Below are positions 42,739-51,125 of a stretch of DNA of 64,000 nucleotides, piece after piece (the stretch's first letter is position 1; the number at the start of each line of letters is the position of its first letter). The notes under the pieces were generated by a model. The model saw only the letters and a list, made by a program, of their open reading frames with translations. It had not been told where the DNA came from and did not search any database. The stretch is from JALEFZ01 sp039820545 (GTDB lineage: Bacteria > Bacteroidota > Bacteroidia > J057). The translations under genes were made by a program, and so were the position numbers. The stretch covers positions 98,560 to 162,559 of the forward strand of contig JBCBPW010000006.1 of NCBI GenBank assembly GCA_039820545.1. Reading direction: 5' to 3'.

Positions 42739-43241
42739 AACTATACAATCACTACAATGAGTGAGTATACTTCATTCAAAGTATATGCTTTATCACACTA
42801 CGAATTTTAAACAAATTAATTTTTTTTCATACCTTATTTATACGCTTTTTTTCATTTGTAACGATCCATTTTTTTCTGCATCTATCCTCATATCAAGTTC
42901 ATTTACTTGTACGCAAACAGTGGCAATACAATATATTTGATAAAAAACATATGTCAAAACAAAAATTCATTTGTTATTTTAAATATTTGTAAATCAACAT
43001 TTTAAAAAAATTCTGTAACTTTTTTCCCTCATCTGCATCTTTATAAATATCAAACACCACTACATAAATCGCTATCTCAAATATTAAAATATTTAGTTCT
43101 CTAAACTCAATTGATCTCGAATTGAAAATTTGCATTTAAATAAAAAATATTCTTTTTTAGATTATGCTAGCAAATAATACAGGCTGGTAAAATCATGTAA
43201 TATTTAATTCTATTCTTTGCAATTATTTTAAATTAAAATAT

Positions 43242-43832
43242 ATGATTGATAAAGCAATAGAATGTATATCAAAACAATTAGAAGGATTCATCAGTCGAAA
43301 ATTTGACGATGGCATTACAGATCCAAAGGTCATTGTATCTAATTTGGTTGATTTAGATGGTAAGGTCATGGTGAAGGGTGGGAAAAACCGGATTGTAGTT
43401 ACACTGATTGACATAGAAGAGACAAGGTTCAAGGCCTACCAGCCTACGATACAACGCGAAAGGGGTAAAAATCAACTAAAAGTAAGTACCCCCCCTGTGT
43501 ATTTGTCCCTTTATCTGTTGGTGTCAGCTTATTTTTCTGAAGAATTGACCAATCTAGGTCTGAAATATATATCTGCTGCCATCGGCTTTTTTCAAGCTAA
43601 ACCTGTGTTTGATCGGCAAAATACCCCAGAACTGGGAGCGACCGATATCGACAAATTAGTAGTCGAAATACAAAACCAGAGTTTTCAGGATAAAAGCCAT
43701 ATGTGGAGTATGCTGGGTGCAAAATATCTACCCTCCATTCTCTATCGCGTGCGATTGTTGACTGTCAAAGAAGGTGCTGTCGTAGGTACTGTACGTACAG
43801 TGGAAACACTAGAAGAACCCAATATAAGCTAG
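43242..43832 (+). CDS. DUF4255 (Pvc16-N) protein, eCIS cap/terminator homologue
   Basis: The 196-residue protein starts MIDKAIECISKQLEGFISRK and shows the DUF4255 pattern: an N-terminal helix, NRIVVTLIDIEETRF with flanking strands, and TPPVYLSLYLLVSAYF, the 'PP.yl.L.yl.sa' signature. In Afp/PVC systems the Afp16/Pvc16 family caps the distal end of tube and sheath and fixes particle length. It should act as a hexameric tail terminator assembled in the cytoplasm. It is the first gene of the operon, after a 650-bp AT-rich region. The next gene begins four bases after its stop, so the two are translationally coupled. Placing the cap gene first is usual for Bacteroidota eCIS operons but differs from the Afp order. 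Confidence 0.88.
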   Translation: MIDKAIECISKQLEGFISRKFDDGITDPKVIVSNLVDLDGKVMVKGGKNRIVVTLIDIEETRFKAYQPTIQRERGKNQLKVSTPPVYLSLYLLVSAYFSEELTNLGLKYISAAIGFFQAKPVFDRQNTPELGATDIDKLVVEIQNQSFQDKSHMWSMLGAKYLPSILYRVRLLTVKEGAVVGTVRTVETLEEPNIS

Positions 43833-43834
43833 AA

Positions 43835-45043
43835 GTGCCCCTAAAACCGATCCCCATATTAACCATCGAGCTTGAACATGCCTATTTCAGGGATGGATCA
43901 AAACCTTGGACTAGTGCGGAATTGGTTCCCATTATAAATGGTGCCATAGTACGAGACCTTCGACCTTGGAATCTCATCTTGAATGGACAAACGCTCTATT
44001 ATTGGGGTTCAGGAGAGGAAGATGTTCCCTCACGTGCATGGGCTGAACTACCCGAAATCTACATGGGTATTTTCCCTCAAGATCCTTATTTCCCTACATA
44101 TACCGACTTACCCTTAGGATTGGGTGACGAAACCCTTTGGCTGATGCAACCCAGCCCCTCAAATTCAACCTTTCGCTACACATCTGACAGCATCGATCAG
44201 GTTTATCTCAAACCTGAGACGCTCGCCAAAGATTTGTACAACCAAATTCATAAGATTCTATCTCCCCATCGAGCAGAGCAAACAGGAGAAGAGGGGCATT
44301 ATATGAAGTTGATTCCAGCGGATACAGCACATCCAGAATGGAAGATACCCATCAAGCATGAACGTGATGTGCGTAGCATTTCTTCCCCGTCGTCTACACA
44401 AAAAGTATCTACTCAAGGCGGCTTTTCAGTAGCGCTCGCCATTCGAGGAGAGGAGAAGCCTTACCATTATACAGGCTTTGATGCGCCAATCACTAAATCC
44501 TTCATATTGGATAAGATCCCTGCGCATCAGTACCCTTTAGGATTGATACACCTGACAGATTGGCCCAAGTGGGCTACAGAAGCACATCCTAAGGTAAAGG
44601 TATCATTTGAAGCTGCCAAGGTGCGGATTCACTACCATCTAGATCTAAGCAAAAGCGAGAAAACGTTCCATTCTCTTTCGTTTCATTCTACAGCCAATGC
44701 GCCTTATCGCTTTCAACCAATCAGTCATGACGAAACAAACAGCTTCATGGAAGAAAAGGAAGGCACGTTTATCATAAAAAATACACAGCAGCCGCAAGTT
44801 TTTGCCGTCGTTCATGCTTCAAAGGAAAATGGCCATGAGACAGCTTCGCAGCAAGCTCATGATCCTTCACAAGAAGCTTTGCTTCCCTTGTCATCGCGAC
44901 CCGTTCACGCCTTTGAACTCACACTCAACTCTCATACAGGCCAAGAATATCAACTCATGCTTCCCTATCCAGATTATCGATCGATCAGGAAGGACGTAGC
45001 ATTACCCAATAAACTCATATCAGAAATATTTGTATTTGTCTAA
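43835..45043 (+). CDS. Unassigned eCIS-operon protein (403 residues)
   Basis: The frame is open from 43703 but the first part overlaps the DUF4255 gene and encodes cysteine/arginine-rich nonsense. The likely start is the GTG at 43835 (VPLKPIPILTIELEHAYFRD), four bases after that gene's stop. The protein seems to be two beta-rich domains with a linker around residues 140-190. Notable stretches are IVRDLRPWNLILNGQTLYYW, GDETLWLMQPSPSNSTFRYT and, in the second half, ALAIRGEEKPYHYTGFDAPI and VHAFELTLNSHTGQEYQLML. No family is recognised and no Afp/PVC counterpart is obvious. Its place between the cap and sheath genes suggests a structural part, such as a sheath- or cap-associated decoration or an attachment factor. 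No signal peptide is present. Confidence 0.8.
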   Translation: MPLKPIPILTIELEHAYFRDGSKPWTSAELVPIINGAIVRDLRPWNLILNGQTLYYWGSGEEDVPSRAWAELPEIYMGIFPQDPYFPTYTDLPLGLGDETLWLMQPSPSNSTFRYTSDSIDQVYLKPETLAKDLYNQIHKILSPHRAEQTGEEGHYMKLIPADTAHPEWKIPIKHERDVRSISSPSSTQKVSTQGGFSVALAIRGEEKPYHYTGFDAPITKSFILDKIPAHQYPLGLIHLTDWPKWATEAHPKVKVSFEAAKVRIHYHLDLSKSEKTFHSLSFHSTANAPYRFQPISHDETNSFMEEKEGTFIIKNTQQPQVFAVVHASKENGHETASQQAHDPSQEALLPLSSRPVHAFELTLNSHTGQEYQLMLPYPDYRSIRKDVALPNKLISEIFVFV

Positions 45044-45068
45044 TCTTCTTCACTAGCAGATCACCATT

Positions 45069-46616
45069 ATGTCAGAATTCAAAAAAACACCCGGCGTATA
45101 TATCGAAGAACGAAGTGTCTTCGGTAACTCCGTAGTACCTGTTGCTACCGCCATACCTGCATTTGTGGGCTACACAGCAAAAGCTGAATCAGATGGTAAG
45201 TCCCTAAAAAACAAGCTAGTGAAGATAACCTCACTGGTAGATTTTGTCACACTCTTTGGAAATAATTATAGCGGCAAATTCAGTATTTCCGCATTAGAGG
45301 ACCAAACAAAGGATGAATTTGACCTACTGCTCAAGGGCCAAAAGTATGAAGTCAAACCCGCAGAAGGGAATAAGATGTTTTATCTCTTCAACTGTATCCG
45401 TTTGTTTTATGCAAATGGAGGGGCGGATGCCTACGTAGTATCTGTAGGCTCTTACAATGACGACATCGACAAAGATGCTTTGATCGCAGGTGTCGAACTA
45501 CTGAAGAAGGAAGACGAAATCACCATGATATTGACTCCTGATGCCCTAAACTTGAAAGGAGACCCTGGGGAGGACGGTACATTTACGTATGCTCCCTATT
45601 TTGATGTCGTCAATAACGCGATGGAGCAGTGTCTGGAACTCAAGAGTCGTGTCACACTAATAGATTTTCCAGACGCAACCATACAGCCCAGTCCCATTAC
45701 TCCATGGGAAAATGAGATTGAAAAGTTTCAGGAAGGTATAGGTAAGAATCCAGAGACGACCAGCTACGGCATTTCTTACTACCCTTGGCTTGAAACGGTA
45801 GTCGCTCCCGAAAGTGAAGTCTCGTTCTCCTCTATCGATGCTGCCACCGATCTCAAGACTATCATAGTTACTTCGTCTTCGACTAAAGAAGTTATAGAGA
45901 ATACCCTCAATGATTTGGTCAGCAACAGAGATGCAGAATCTCCAGATCTCAAGAAATACAGTGCAGATGAGAAAAAGCTGCAAGTATTGAGTCGTGACTA
46001 CAAGCAGGTATTATCTGAAATCAGAAAAAAGGTAAACCTACTCCCTCCTTGCGCTGCTATGGCAGGCGTCTACACCAAAGTAGATGATCAAAGAGGTGTC
46101 TGGAAAGCCCCTGCCAACCTGGGATTAAACTCTGTCATCAAGCCGCACGTCAAGATAGACGATAAACTCCAGGAAAATCTCAATGTACCCATCAACGGAA
46201 AAGCGATCAACATCATCCGTAGCTTCCAAGGAAGAGGCTCCGCTTGGGTATGGGGTGCGCGCACACTCGATGGCAACTCCAACGACTGGCGCTATATCAA
46301 CGTCCGTCGATTGTTCCTCTTCCTAGAGCAATCGATCAAGTCTGCGACATTCCCCTTTGTCTTTGAACCCAACGATGCCAATACCTGGAACACTCTTTCC
46401 TCCATGATCTCCAACTTCCTGACAAGCGTATGGAAGGCAGGAGGACTGGTCGGACCTACACCTGAATCAGCATTTCAGGTTCTGGTAGGCTTGGGTGTGA
46501 CGATGACTTTCCAAGATATTTTAGATGGTTATCTGCGCGTCACGGTCAAAGTTGCGCCCTCTCGTCCTGCAGAGTTCATCGTCATCACCTTTGAGCAAAA
46601 AATGCAAGAGGCATAA
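45069..46616 (+). CDS. eCIS contractile sheath protein
   Basis: The 515-residue protein opens EFKKTPGVYIEERSVFGNSV, the 'PGVYieE' N-terminal signature of phage and eCIS sheath proteins (gp18/FI, Afp2-4, Pvc2-4). It closes with INVRRLFLFLEQSIKSATFP, VFEPNDANTWNTLSSMISNF and PAEFIVITFEQK, the C-terminal domain that hands strands to neighbouring subunits. It polymerises around the inner tube and contracts to drive the spike out. It is the only sheath gene in the window, whereas Afp and PVC clusters carry three. It is followed by a terminator-like hairpin before the tube genes. Confidence 0.96.
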   Translation: MSEFKKTPGVYIEERSVFGNSVVPVATAIPAFVGYTAKAESDGKSLKNKLVKITSLVDFVTLFGNNYSGKFSISALEDQTKDEFDLLLKGQKYEVKPAEGNKMFYLFNCIRLFYANGGADAYVVSVGSYNDDIDKDALIAGVELLKKEDEITMILTPDALNLKGDPGEDGTFTYAPYFDVVNNAMEQCLELKSRVTLIDFPDATIQPSPITPWENEIEKFQEGIGKNPETTSYGISYYPWLETVVAPESEVSFSSIDAATDLKTIIVTSSSTKEVIENTLNDLVSNRDAESPDLKKYSADEKKLQVLSRDYKQVLSEIRKKVNLLPPCAAMAGVYTKVDDQRGVWKAPANLGLNSVIKPHVKIDDKLQENLNVPINGKAINIIRSFQGRGSAWVWGARTLDGNSNDWRYINVRRLFLFLEQSIKSATFPFVFEPNDANTWNTLSSMISNFLTSVWKAGGLVGPTPESAFQVLVGLGVTMTFQDILDGYLRVTVKVAPSRPAEFIVITFEQKMQEA

Positions 46617-46624
46617 CAGATGTC

Positions 46625-46668
46625 GGGAAAGAAGCGGCGTAGAAAGCCCTTCTTTGCCCACCATTTTT
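46625..46668 (+). terminator. Terminator or attenuator between sheath and tube genes
   Basis: GGGAAAGAAG (46625-46634) pairs with CTTCTTTGCCC (46649-46659, one bulged G) and is followed by TTTTT at 46664-46668. It begins eight bases past the sheath stop, inside the operon. No consensus promoter was seen between it and the tube gene. Confidence 0.5.
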
Positions 46669-46721
46669 ACACACATCCTTTTTCAACTAAATCAATATAT
46701 AACCTTTAACTACATAGCACT

Positions 46722-47177
46722 ATGGCAGATGATGGATCAGCACAAGGCTCCAACTGGCCCTTACCCAAGTTTTACTTCCAAGTAAAATGGGACAGTGACG
46801 AAATGGCCTTTCAGGAGGTTTCAGGGCTAGATACAGAAGCACAGATCATTGAATATAGACATGGAAACAGTAAGGAGTTTTCGACAATTAAGATGCCTGG
46901 CATCAAGAAATTCTCCAATGTGACCATGAAGAAAGGGGTCTTTGTCAAAGACAATAAGTTCTGGGACTGGTACAATGAGATCCAGATGAACATTATCAAA
47001 CGCAAGACTGTGACGATCAGCCTATTGGATGAGACTGGCAGTCCGACAATGGTGTGGACATTGGCCAATGCGTGGCCGACGAAAATCACAGCAACAGATA
47101 TGAAGTCCGATTCCAACGAAGCGGCCATAGAGACGCTGGAAATTGCGCATGAAGGACTCAAAATCGAAAATAGTTAA
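46722..47177 (+). CDS. eCIS inner tube protein 1 (gp19/Afp1-like)
   Basis: The 151-residue protein has the tube-protein pattern: a flexible N terminus (MADDGSAQGSNWPLPKFYFQVKW), MAFQEVSGLDTEAQIIEYRH, KFSNVTMKKGVFVKDNKFWDW, SLLDETGSPTMVWTLANAWPTKI and NEAAIETLEIAHEGLKI. This is the beta-barrel hexamer fold shared by Hcp, phage gp19 and Afp1/Pvc1. It stacks into the inner tube that holds cargo. The start is the ATG at 46722. It stands 14 bp before a second tube gene with which it shares order and motif spacing but only moderate identity. Confidence 0.95.
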   Translation: MADDGSAQGSNWPLPKFYFQVKWDSDEMAFQEVSGLDTEAQIIEYRHGNSKEFSTIKMPGIKKFSNVTMKKGVFVKDNKFWDWYNEIQMNIIKRKTVTISLLDETGSPTMVWTLANAWPTKITATDMKSDSNEAAIETLEIAHEGLKIENS

Positions 47178-47191
47178 CAATTGATTGAACT

Positions 47192-47629
47192 ATGGCGACC
47201 GAATGGTATCCTGCTGTAAATTTTTACTTTGATGTCACCTTCTCTGGTATATCCAATGAAGGTGACACAAAGTTCATGGAGGTATCGGGCCTGGAGATGA
47301 CACTAGAAACAAAACCCTTCAAGGAAGGCGGTAGCCAGCATACCTACTTTCTTCCTGTGAAGACGAAATTCAAGCATCTTGTCCTTAAGCGAGGGTTCTA
47401 CAAAGATTCAGAGCTTATCCAATGGTGTAAAGATACCTTTCAGAGCTATAAGATCGACCTAAAAGATGTGACCATCAAGCTACTAGATGAAAAAGGCATC
47501 CCCATTGCTACCTGGACTGCCATCAACGCATATCCCGTGAAGTGGAATATGTCCAACTTTAACTCCAACAAGAATGAGATTGCCATCGAGACCTTGGAAC
47601 TTGCTTTTGAAACCCTCATACGTCAATAG
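47192..47629 (+). CDS. eCIS inner tube protein 2 (Afp5-like adaptor tube)
   Basis: The 145-residue protein repeats the tube-protein plan: YPAVNFYFDVTFSGIS, KFMEVSGLEMTLETKPFKEGG, KFKHLVLKRGFYKDSELIQW, IKLLDEKGIPIATWTAINAYPVKW and NEIAIETLELAFETLIRQ. In Afp/PVC the second tube protein (Afp5/Pvc5) forms the first ring above the spike and joins baseplate to tube. That role is inferred here from gene order (directly before the DUF5908 and LysM genes). Its C terminus ends shortly after the last beta strand, as usual. Confidence 0.93.
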   Translation: MATEWYPAVNFYFDVTFSGISNEGDTKFMEVSGLEMTLETKPFKEGGSQHTYFLPVKTKFKHLVLKRGFYKDSELIQWCKDTFQSYKIDLKDVTIKLLDEKGIPIATWTAINAYPVKWNMSNFNSNKNEIAIETLELAFETLIRQ

Positions 47630-47637
47630 AAATCCCT

Positions 47638-47814
47638 ATGCCTGTAGAAATTCGAGAACTCGTCATCAAAACCACCATCGGTAATTCAGAGGACCATGCT
47701 AAATCTTCGCATCAGACGGTTTTACCTGAACAAATTCCTCGCTTAAAAGAAGAAATCATACAAACCTGCTTGAATCAGCTGAAAGCATGGATGAAGCATC
47801 AATCAGAAAGATGA
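47638..47814 (+). CDS. DUF5908 mini-protein of the eCIS operon
   Basis: This is a 58-residue frame with ATG at 47638, eight bases after the tube gene's stop, and TGA at 47812-47814. It begins MPVEIRELVIKTTIGN and ends in a helix LKEEIIQTCLNQLKAWMKHQ. The 'MPvEIrELvIk..v' opening is the signature of the DUF5908 proteins found between tube and LysM genes in Bacteroidota eCIS operons. Function is unknown; a small baseplate-ring component or assembly factor is a reasonable guess. Gene-by-gene spacing (8 bp before, 73 bp after) and position support translation. Confidence 0.8.
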   Translation: MPVEIRELVIKTTIGNSEDHAKSSHQTVLPEQIPRLKEEIIQTCLNQLKAWMKHQSER

Positions 47815-47887
47815 TGTGCATGTAAGTAACGGCCCACTTCTCACGGAGGCAATCAAGTTGTATCAACCCTAAAGAACAGATATCGAA

Positions 47888-48562
47888 ATGGCCCAGAAGC
47901 TGATCCTCACTGCGTACACAGACGAAAAATTCAGTAGTGAGAAAGGAAAGTATACAGTCCCCTTGAACCCGCAGGATATCTCCCTCCATCAGGGGATTAA
48001 TTATTCTACGGATTCTCCCCTTGGCGCATCTGGTACTAGCCTTAAATACCGCTACCACAATCCAGAAATTCTCTCTTTTACCGTCCTCATGGATGATACA
48101 GGAGCTGTATTTAAATCAGACAAAAGTATCTCTAAGGGAATTGAGAATGAGCTGGATAAACTCCGCGCAATTTTGGTTGAATATGATGGCGATATCCACG
48201 AACCCAACTATGTAGGCGTATCCTGGGGCACCTTGGTTTTCAAGGGGAGGGCGATTTTGATGGATACAAAGTACACGCTCTTTGCGGAGGATGGAAAACC
48301 CCTAAGAGTGGAAGTGGCCATCAAGGTACAAAAGTCTATTTCAGATGAGGCACGAAATGCAGAGGAAGGAAAAAACTCACCCGATCTTACGCACGAACGT
48401 ATGGTCAAGGAGGGAGACACACTTCCCTTGATGACATACAAAATCTATGGAGATGTCAAGTACTACCTGGACGTAGCTGAGGCAAATGGTCTCGATCATT
48501 TTCGCGACCTCGTACCAGGAACCATCCTTTACTTTCCTCCGCTTGCAAAAACGCCCTCATGA
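47888..48562 (+). CDS. LysM/CIS-tube adaptor protein (Afp7/gp53-like)
   Basis: The 224-residue protein has an N-terminal beta domain of ~160 residues (KLILTAYTDEKFSSEKGKYT, ALPLNPQDI-like PLNPQDISLHQG, YHNPEILSFTVLMDDTGAVF, WGTLVFKGRAILMDTKYTLF) and a C-terminal LysM-like motif (VKEGDTLPLMTYKIYGDVKY ... LVPGTILYFPP). This architecture is that of Afp7/Pvc7, which joins the tube to the spike and baseplate; the LysM-like part here binds other baseplate parts rather than peptidoglycan. Its final four bases overlap the spike gene (ATGA), so the two are translated together. Confidence 0.92.
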   Translation: MAQKLILTAYTDEKFSSEKGKYTVPLNPQDISLHQGINYSTDSPLGASGTSLKYRYHNPEILSFTVLMDDTGAVFKSDKSISKGIENELDKLRAILVEYDGDIHEPNYVGVSWGTLVFKGRAILMDTKYTLFAEDGKPLRVEVAIKVQKSISDEARNAEEGKNSPDLTHERMVKEGDTLPLMTYKIYGDVKYYLDVAEANGLDHFRDLVPGTILYFPPLAKTPS

Positions 48563-50340
48563 GCAAACTCCCCTCCCAAACTGCCCTACCCACTTTCTCT
48601 ATCCTAGCAGATGGAAAAGATGTAACCACCTCCTATAATGTGGTCTCTATTCGCATCCAAAAAGAAGTGAACCGCATAGGTACGGCCTATATAGAAATCC
48701 TTGATGGAAACGTCTCCACGGCTACTTTTGAGGCCAGCGAAAAATCTGACTTCGAACCAGGAAAAAAGGTGGAAATCAAAGCGGGCTATCACAGCAAAGA
48801 AGAGACGATATACAAGGGAATCGTGACGAGCCAATCCCTCCAAGTGCTCTCAGGAATGGCTAGTAAAATGATCATTGAGTGTAAGGATGAAGCCATCAAA
48901 CTAACAGTTGGGAGAAAAAATCGCTATTTCCTGGACTCAAAGGATAGCGACATCATCACCACCATATTAGGGGATTATTCAGTCAGCAACGAGGTGGATA
49001 GTTCTACTGTGACCCAAAAGGAAGTCATCCAGTACCACGCCACCGATTGGGATTTTATCCTCATGCGCGCCGAACTCAATAGTATGTTGGCTTATGTAGA
49101 CGATGGTAAGCTCAGCATCAAAAAACCAGAGCTATCAGGAGGAGAAAAGTTGACGCTGACGTATGGAGATAATATTTATGAGCTAGATACAATCCTCAAC
49201 TCTCGCAGCCAACTGGCTGCAACAGAAGCTACGGCATGGGACCCTGCGACTCTTGCTACTGTCACACAAACAGGCACCGAACCCTCCGTCAATCAGCAGG
49301 GAGACCTCACAGGCAAAAAGCTCTCGGAGGTACTTGGACTCTCCAAGCTAGAACTGATGCATACAGGCATATTGGAAACTGCTGAACTTAAGGCTTGGGC
49401 AGACGCTCAGCTCTTCAAAAGTCGTCTTTCCAAGATTCAAGGTACGATCAAGGTGCAAGGAAATGCCATCGCCAAGATAGGTGACATCATCAAGATAGAA
49501 GGACTAGGAAGTAGGTTCAATGGCAAGGCTTTTGTGTCGGGACTGACCCATGAGATTGCGGAAGGTAACTGGAAAACCAATTATAAAATGGGGGTCAATG
49601 AAAAATGGTTCTCCAGTATGCCCGACATCCATGAGCCAAGCGCTGCCGCTTTATTTCCTGCCGTCCCAGGCCTGCAAATCGGTACTGTACTGAAGCTAGA
49701 AGGAGATCCTGATAATGCATTTCGTGTACAGGTAAAGCTTCCCTTGCTCGACAGCAAAAGCGAAGGCGTCTGGGCAAGGATTGCCCGCTTCTATGCAAGC
49801 GCAGATATCGGTGCTTTTTTCATGCCTGAGATCGGAGACGAAGTCGTAGTTGGATTCCTCAACGACGACCCTCGATTTCCTGTGATCCTCGGCATGTTTA
49901 ACAGTAGCAAACTTGCCGCTCCTCTTACACCCGCAGATGCCAATCCTCAGAAAAAACTGGTCACCAAGAGTAAGCTGAGTCTGTTGTTTGATGATGAAAA
50001 GAAAATCGTGGAGATCACTACCCCTGCCAAAAATACAGTGACGATCAGTGACGATGGCAAGTCCATCACCCTGCTAGATCAGAGCAACAATAAGGTAGAA
50101 CTCGGTACCGACGGCATCCTACTCGATAGCAAGAAGGACATCAACATCAAAGCTGCGGCCAATATCAATATACAAGCGGGGGCCAATATCGCCATTAAAG
50201 CAACAGGAAATGTGGATACTTCGGGGGTAAATGTCTCCCATAAAGCCAATGCGATGTTTTCAGCTTCAGGAAATGCTGGGGCAGAGCTTAAGACCTCCGC
50301 TATTGCGACCATCCAGGGAACACTTGTCAAAATTAATTAG
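48559..50340 (+). CDS. VgrG-like spike protein (Afp8/Pvc8-like)
   Basis: The 593-residue protein combines a gpD/gp27-like N-terminal region (residues ~1-360, e.g. NVVSIRIQKEVNRIGTAYIE, FEPGKKVEIKAGY, IQYHATDWDFILMRAELNSM) with a gp5-type OB fold (~370-460: LQIGTVLKLEGDPDNAFRVQ, GVWARIARFYASADIGAFFM, PEIGDEVVVGFLNDDPRFPV). A C-terminal triple beta-helix needle follows (~480-593; repeated 'NINIKAAANINIQAGANIAI'-type strands). This is the central spike of a contractile injection system, working as a trimer that punctures the target envelope. No extra effector domain is fused at its C terminus. The PAAR gene follows after 42 bp. Confidence 0.95.
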   Translation: MSKLPSQTALPTFSILADGKDVTTSYNVVSIRIQKEVNRIGTAYIEILDGNVSTATFEASEKSDFEPGKKVEIKAGYHSKEETIYKGIVTSQSLQVLSGMASKMIIECKDEAIKLTVGRKNRYFLDSKDSDIITTILGDYSVSNEVDSSTVTQKEVIQYHATDWDFILMRAELNSMLAYVDDGKLSIKKPELSGGEKLTLTYGDNIYELDTILNSRSQLAATEATAWDPATLATVTQTGTEPSVNQQGDLTGKKLSEVLGLSKLELMHTGILETAELKAWADAQLFKSRLSKIQGTIKVQGNAIAKIGDIIKIEGLGSRFNGKAFVSGLTHEIAEGNWKTNYKMGVNEKWFSSMPDIHEPSAAALFPAVPGLQIGTVLKLEGDPDNAFRVQVKLPLLDSKSEGVWARIARFYASADIGAFFMPEIGDEVVVGFLNDDPRFPVILGMFNSSKLAAPLTPADANPQKKLVTKSKLSLLFDDEKKIVEITTPAKNTVTISDDGKSITLLDQSNNKVELGTDGILLDSKKDINIKAAANINIQAGANIAIKATGNVDTSGVNVSHKANAMFSASGNAGAELKTSAIATIQGTLVKIN

Positions 50341-50382
50341 GGAAACTATACATACAATATTCACCTATTTATCTATCAAAAA

Positions 50383-50673
50383 ATGCCACCAGCTGCTAGA
50401 GTAACCGATATGCATACATGTCCCATGGTGACGGGTATTGTCCCACATGTAGGAGGACCCATCCTCCCACCAGGCTGTCCCACAGTCTTGATCAACTCCC
50501 TACCCGCCGCACGTGCGACAGATATGTGTGCGTGTACGGGCCCACCAGATACAATTGCCAAGGGCTCTATGACGGTGCTCATCGGGGGGCTACCTGCTGC
50601 ACGCATGGGAGACCTGACCGCTCACGGTGGAACGATTGTGCTAGGATCATTAAATGTCTTGATAGGAGGATAA
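50383..50673 (+). CDS. PAAR-domain spike tip protein (Afp10/Pvc10-like)
   Basis: The 96-residue protein is a bare PAAR domain: MPPAARVTDMHTCPMVTG, VGGPILPPGCPTVLINSLPA, ARATDMCACTGPPD, LIGGLPAARMGDLTAHGGTI and a final VLIGG. Repeated 'G.p.vLI.g.PAAR..D' units and His/Cys residues that bind the zinc ion are visible. It caps the VgrG-like spike and sharpens the tip. No effector is fused to it. It is followed after three bases by the gp25 gene. Confidence 0.95.
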   Translation: MPPAARVTDMHTCPMVTGIVPHVGGPILPPGCPTVLINSLPAARATDMCACTGPPDTIAKGSMTVLIGGLPAARMGDLTAHGGTIVLGSLNVLIGG

Positions 50674-50676
50674 GCT

Positions 50677-51087
50677 ATGAGTGATTTCATCGGTATAGGC
50701 TGGGGATTTCCCCCTCGCTTCGATCTTAATGAAGCCAGCGTCAGAATGGTCTCAGGTCATCAGGATATCGAAGAGAGTATGAAAATTTTACTCTCTACTA
50801 CCATGGGAGAGCGATTCATGCTACCAAACTATGGGACAGATCTAGATCAGTTGGTTTTTGAGCAAATAACCACCACACTCAAAACCTATGTGGCAGATAG
50901 ACTGAGAAGTGCACTGACTTTGTATGAACCTCGGGTCAAAATAGAAAGTGTGATCATTGAAGATCCAGATACATTGGTAGGCTTGGTCCATGTCATTGTA
51001 CAATATGTCATCAGGAATACCAACTCTCGCCGCAACCTTGTATACCCTTTTTATCTAAATGAAGGCACACAGGCAAGTATCACCTAA
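50677..51087 (+). CDS. gp25-like baseplate wedge protein (Afp9/Pvc9-like)
   Basis: The 136-residue protein shows the gp25/GPW-lysozyme-like baseplate fold: IGWGFPPRFD, VRMVSGHQDIEESMKILLST, MGERFMLPNYGTDLDQLVFE (the conserved 'GER.m.p.yG..l..l.fe' core) and ALTLYEPRVKIESVIIEDPD. It nucleates sheath assembly on the baseplate. The stop of the PAAR gene and this ATG are separated by three bases. Despite the old family name, no lysozyme active site is present. Confidence 0.95.
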   Translation: MSDFIGIGWGFPPRFDLNEASVRMVSGHQDIEESMKILLSTTMGERFMLPNYGTDLDQLVFEQITTTLKTYVADRLRSALTLYEPRVKIESVIIEDPDTLVGLVHVIVQYVIRNTNSRRNLVYPFYLNEGTQASIT

Positions 51088-51125
51088 GCTTTTGTTACCA
51101 TTTTCATCTACACTTGATCAAAGAA

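Noticed and set aside
42591..43241. Search for a small gene or toxin-antitoxin pair in the AT-rich gap
   Set aside because: All frames are short and stop-rich; only promoter-like elements are supported.
43703..43834. Longer N terminus for the unassigned 403-residue protein
   Set aside because: The extra 44 codons lie inside the DUF4255 gene in another frame and encode an improbable Cys/Arg-rich stretch.
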